Made by a program: the position numbers and the translations under genes
Notes under the pieces: model-generated
Seen by the model: the letters and a program-made list of their open reading frames with translations, nothing else
Databases searched by the model: none
What the model was told of the DNA's origin: nothing
Shown here: piece after piece, positions 43,174-44,198 of the stretch
Position numbering within the stretch: position 1 is the first letter of the stretch
Layout of the letters: every line of letters begins with the position of its first letter
Assembly (NCBI GenBank): GCA_017521245.1
Contig: JAFXDI010000019.1
Location: 1 to 44,198 of the forward strand
Length of the DNA: 44,198 nt
From: Bacteroidales bacterium
GTDB taxonomy: Bacteria; Bacteroidota; Bacteroidia; Bacteroidales; G3-4614
Direction of reading: 5' to 3'

Positions 43174-43653
43174 TTAGAATTTATATGATCCTCCAATACC
43201 CCATACAAAGCGTGAACCGTGTTTGTGTACTAATTGTCCTTTTACTTCGGTAAATATTGCCCAAGAGTCGTTGATATCATATTGAGCACCTCCTCCGATG
43301 TTCATACCAACACATGTTGAGTTTGATTTTTTGATTTCAGGTACGTGGTATCCCAATAGTGTGAATCCAGCTAATGGATATACTCTGAATCCTTTTCCAA
43401 AGAAGAATTGATAGTGTGCATCAACGTTTATATCCCATGTTGCTACTCCTTCAGTTTGAAATCCGTAGTCGAACGATGCTGCCAAACGCCATGGATCTGT
43501 AATGCTATATGAGAATTTTGCACCTAATCCCGGATTGCATATTCCTTGTCCTGCTCCTACTGTAAATTGAGCACCTACTGTCATCTCTCCTTTTTGTGCA
43601 AATCCTACCATTGCAAATGCACATAATACTAATGTTAGTAATACTTTTTTCAT
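43174..43653 (-). CDS. Small outer-membrane beta-barrel protein
   Basis: A 159-aa protein with a clear signal peptide (MKKVLLTLVLCAFAMVGFAQ, cleaved before QKG). The rest consists of alternating hydrophobic/polar strands (AAKFSYSI-like: LGAKFSYSITDPWRLAASFDYGF, WDINVDAHYQFFF, VYPLAGFTLLGYH, AIFTEVKGQLV) ending ...WGIGGSYKF, a C-terminal aromatic that suits BAM-dependent insertion. It resembles the eight-stranded opacity/OmpA-like barrels found in many Bacteroidales. A -7 box TATCTTTG lies on the minus strand at 43716-43723. Ligand and function are unknown. Two cysteines, in GICNPG and STCVG, might pair. Confidence 0.82.
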   Translation of the reverse strand: MKKVLLTLVLCAFAMVGFAQKGEMTVGAQFTVGAGQGICNPGLGAKFSYSITDPWRLAASFDYGFQTEGVATWDINVDAHYQFFFGKGFRVYPLAGFTLLGYHVPEIKKSNSTCVGMNIGGGAQYDINDSWAIFTEVKGQLVHKHGSRFVWGIGGSYKF

Positions 43654-43890
43654 AGTGACTTAAGTTTAATGTTTATTATATATGAGAGGATTATTCTTTG
43701 TCCTCATTTGAGGTGCAAAGATAATTAAAAAATGGGTAACGGAAGTTCAAAAAGTAAAAAAATATTAAAAATGCCGATTGGTGAACTGATTTGAGTTTTT
43801 ATTATTATTTTCGCAGTGTAGAAACAAATCTCTTTTATGAGTGTTCTACTTTATGATTGATTTTTATAAACTTTTTAAAACTAAACGAAT

Positions 43891-44198
43891 ATGGAACTTA
43901 AAGGAAGTAAAACTGAACAAAATCTTATGACCGCTTTTGCGGGTGAGTCTCAAGCTCGTAACAAATATACCTACTACGCATCAAAGGCTAAAAAAGAGGG
44001 TTTTGTGCAAATTGCAGAGTTATTTGAGGCTACTGCCAATAACGAAAAAGAGCATGCTAAAATATGGTTTAAACTTTTGCATGATGGTATTGCTGATACT
44101 GCTACTAACTTGGCAGACGCTGCTGCTGGTGAGCGTTATGAGTGGACCGATATGTATGCTACTTTTGCTAAAGAGGCAAGAGAAGAGGGTTTTGACCA
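43891..44198 (+). CDS. Rubrerythrin, N-terminal part (cut by window end)
   Basis: The frame starts MELKGSKTEQNLMTAFAGESQARNKYTYYA and continues to the window edge for about 102 residues. The diiron-site pattern is plain: ESQARNKY (Glu in helix 1) and ANNEKEHAKIWF (E..H in helix 2), then AAAGERYEWTDMY with a further Glu. Rubrerythrin reduces hydrogen peroxide with electrons from rubredoxin-type partners, a standard defence in anaerobes. The C-terminal rubredoxin-like domain lies outside the window. A TATTTTCG -7-like box is at 43806-43813, giving a leader of about 70 nt. No Shine-Dalgarno sequence is present. Confidence 0.95.
   Translation, partial: MELKGSKTEQNLMTAFAGESQARNKYTYYASKAKKEGFVQIAELFEATANNEKEHAKIWFKLLHDGIADTATNLADAAAGERYEWTDMYATFAKEAREEGFD

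Overview
The window looks like a low-GC Bacteroidota chromosome, most likely an uncultured Bacteroidales. Four things point there: promoters of the TTTG-N19/21-TAnnTTTG type, starts with almost no Shine-Dalgarno sequences, a protease ending in a type IX secretion-like sorting domain, and housekeeping genes whose sequences fit Bacteroidales (single-chain PurL, tRNA-guanine transglycosylase without zinc cysteines, DUF1343/NamZ, XRE-like mini-regulator).

Layout. 1-960: the 5' third of a 16S rRNA gene on the minus strand, its promoter, and a tandem repeat. 960-5186: lpxK-punA-thiL operon ending at a strong terminator, then an EamA-type permease. 5187-5684: tandem intergenic repeats. 5685-13199 (minus): grpE-dnaJ, a ferritin-like protein that has lost its iron ligands, and purL followed by a PurF-like protein without the catalytic N-terminal cysteine. 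13424-14724: LysE-type exporter and a CBM9-like protein. 14972-19951: divergent AddB-like nuclease/helicase and ABC-F ATPase. 20036-23182: large secreted C10 (streptopain-type) cysteine protease.

23331-24984 (minus) is the most novel part: a small HTH regulator, a radical SAM/SPASM peptide-maturase-like enzyme, and an unlisted 44-residue cysteine-rich peptide gene 34 nt downstream. Together these look like a compact RiPP locus. Two DNA dyads lie just upstream of the enzyme gene, and a highly structured, repeat-rich segment lies upstream of the regulator.

25450-34000: rsmA-mgtE, a flippase-like membrane protein, pepD framed by 89-bp inverted repeats, a GT-B glycosyltransferase, an LptF/LptG permease and tgt. 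34424-44198: clpB, rpmE2, a CpsB-type phosphatase, a GT2 glycosyltransferase, hsp20, a secreted hypothetical protein, a NamZ-like exo-muramidase, asnA, a small outer-membrane barrel, and the start of a rubrerythrin gene.

Most genes are housekeeping (envelope, purine, proteostasis, RNA modification). Accessory character is concentrated at 20-25.5 kb and in three families of short palindromic intergenic repeats. No tRNA, transposase, prophage or CRISPR array was found.
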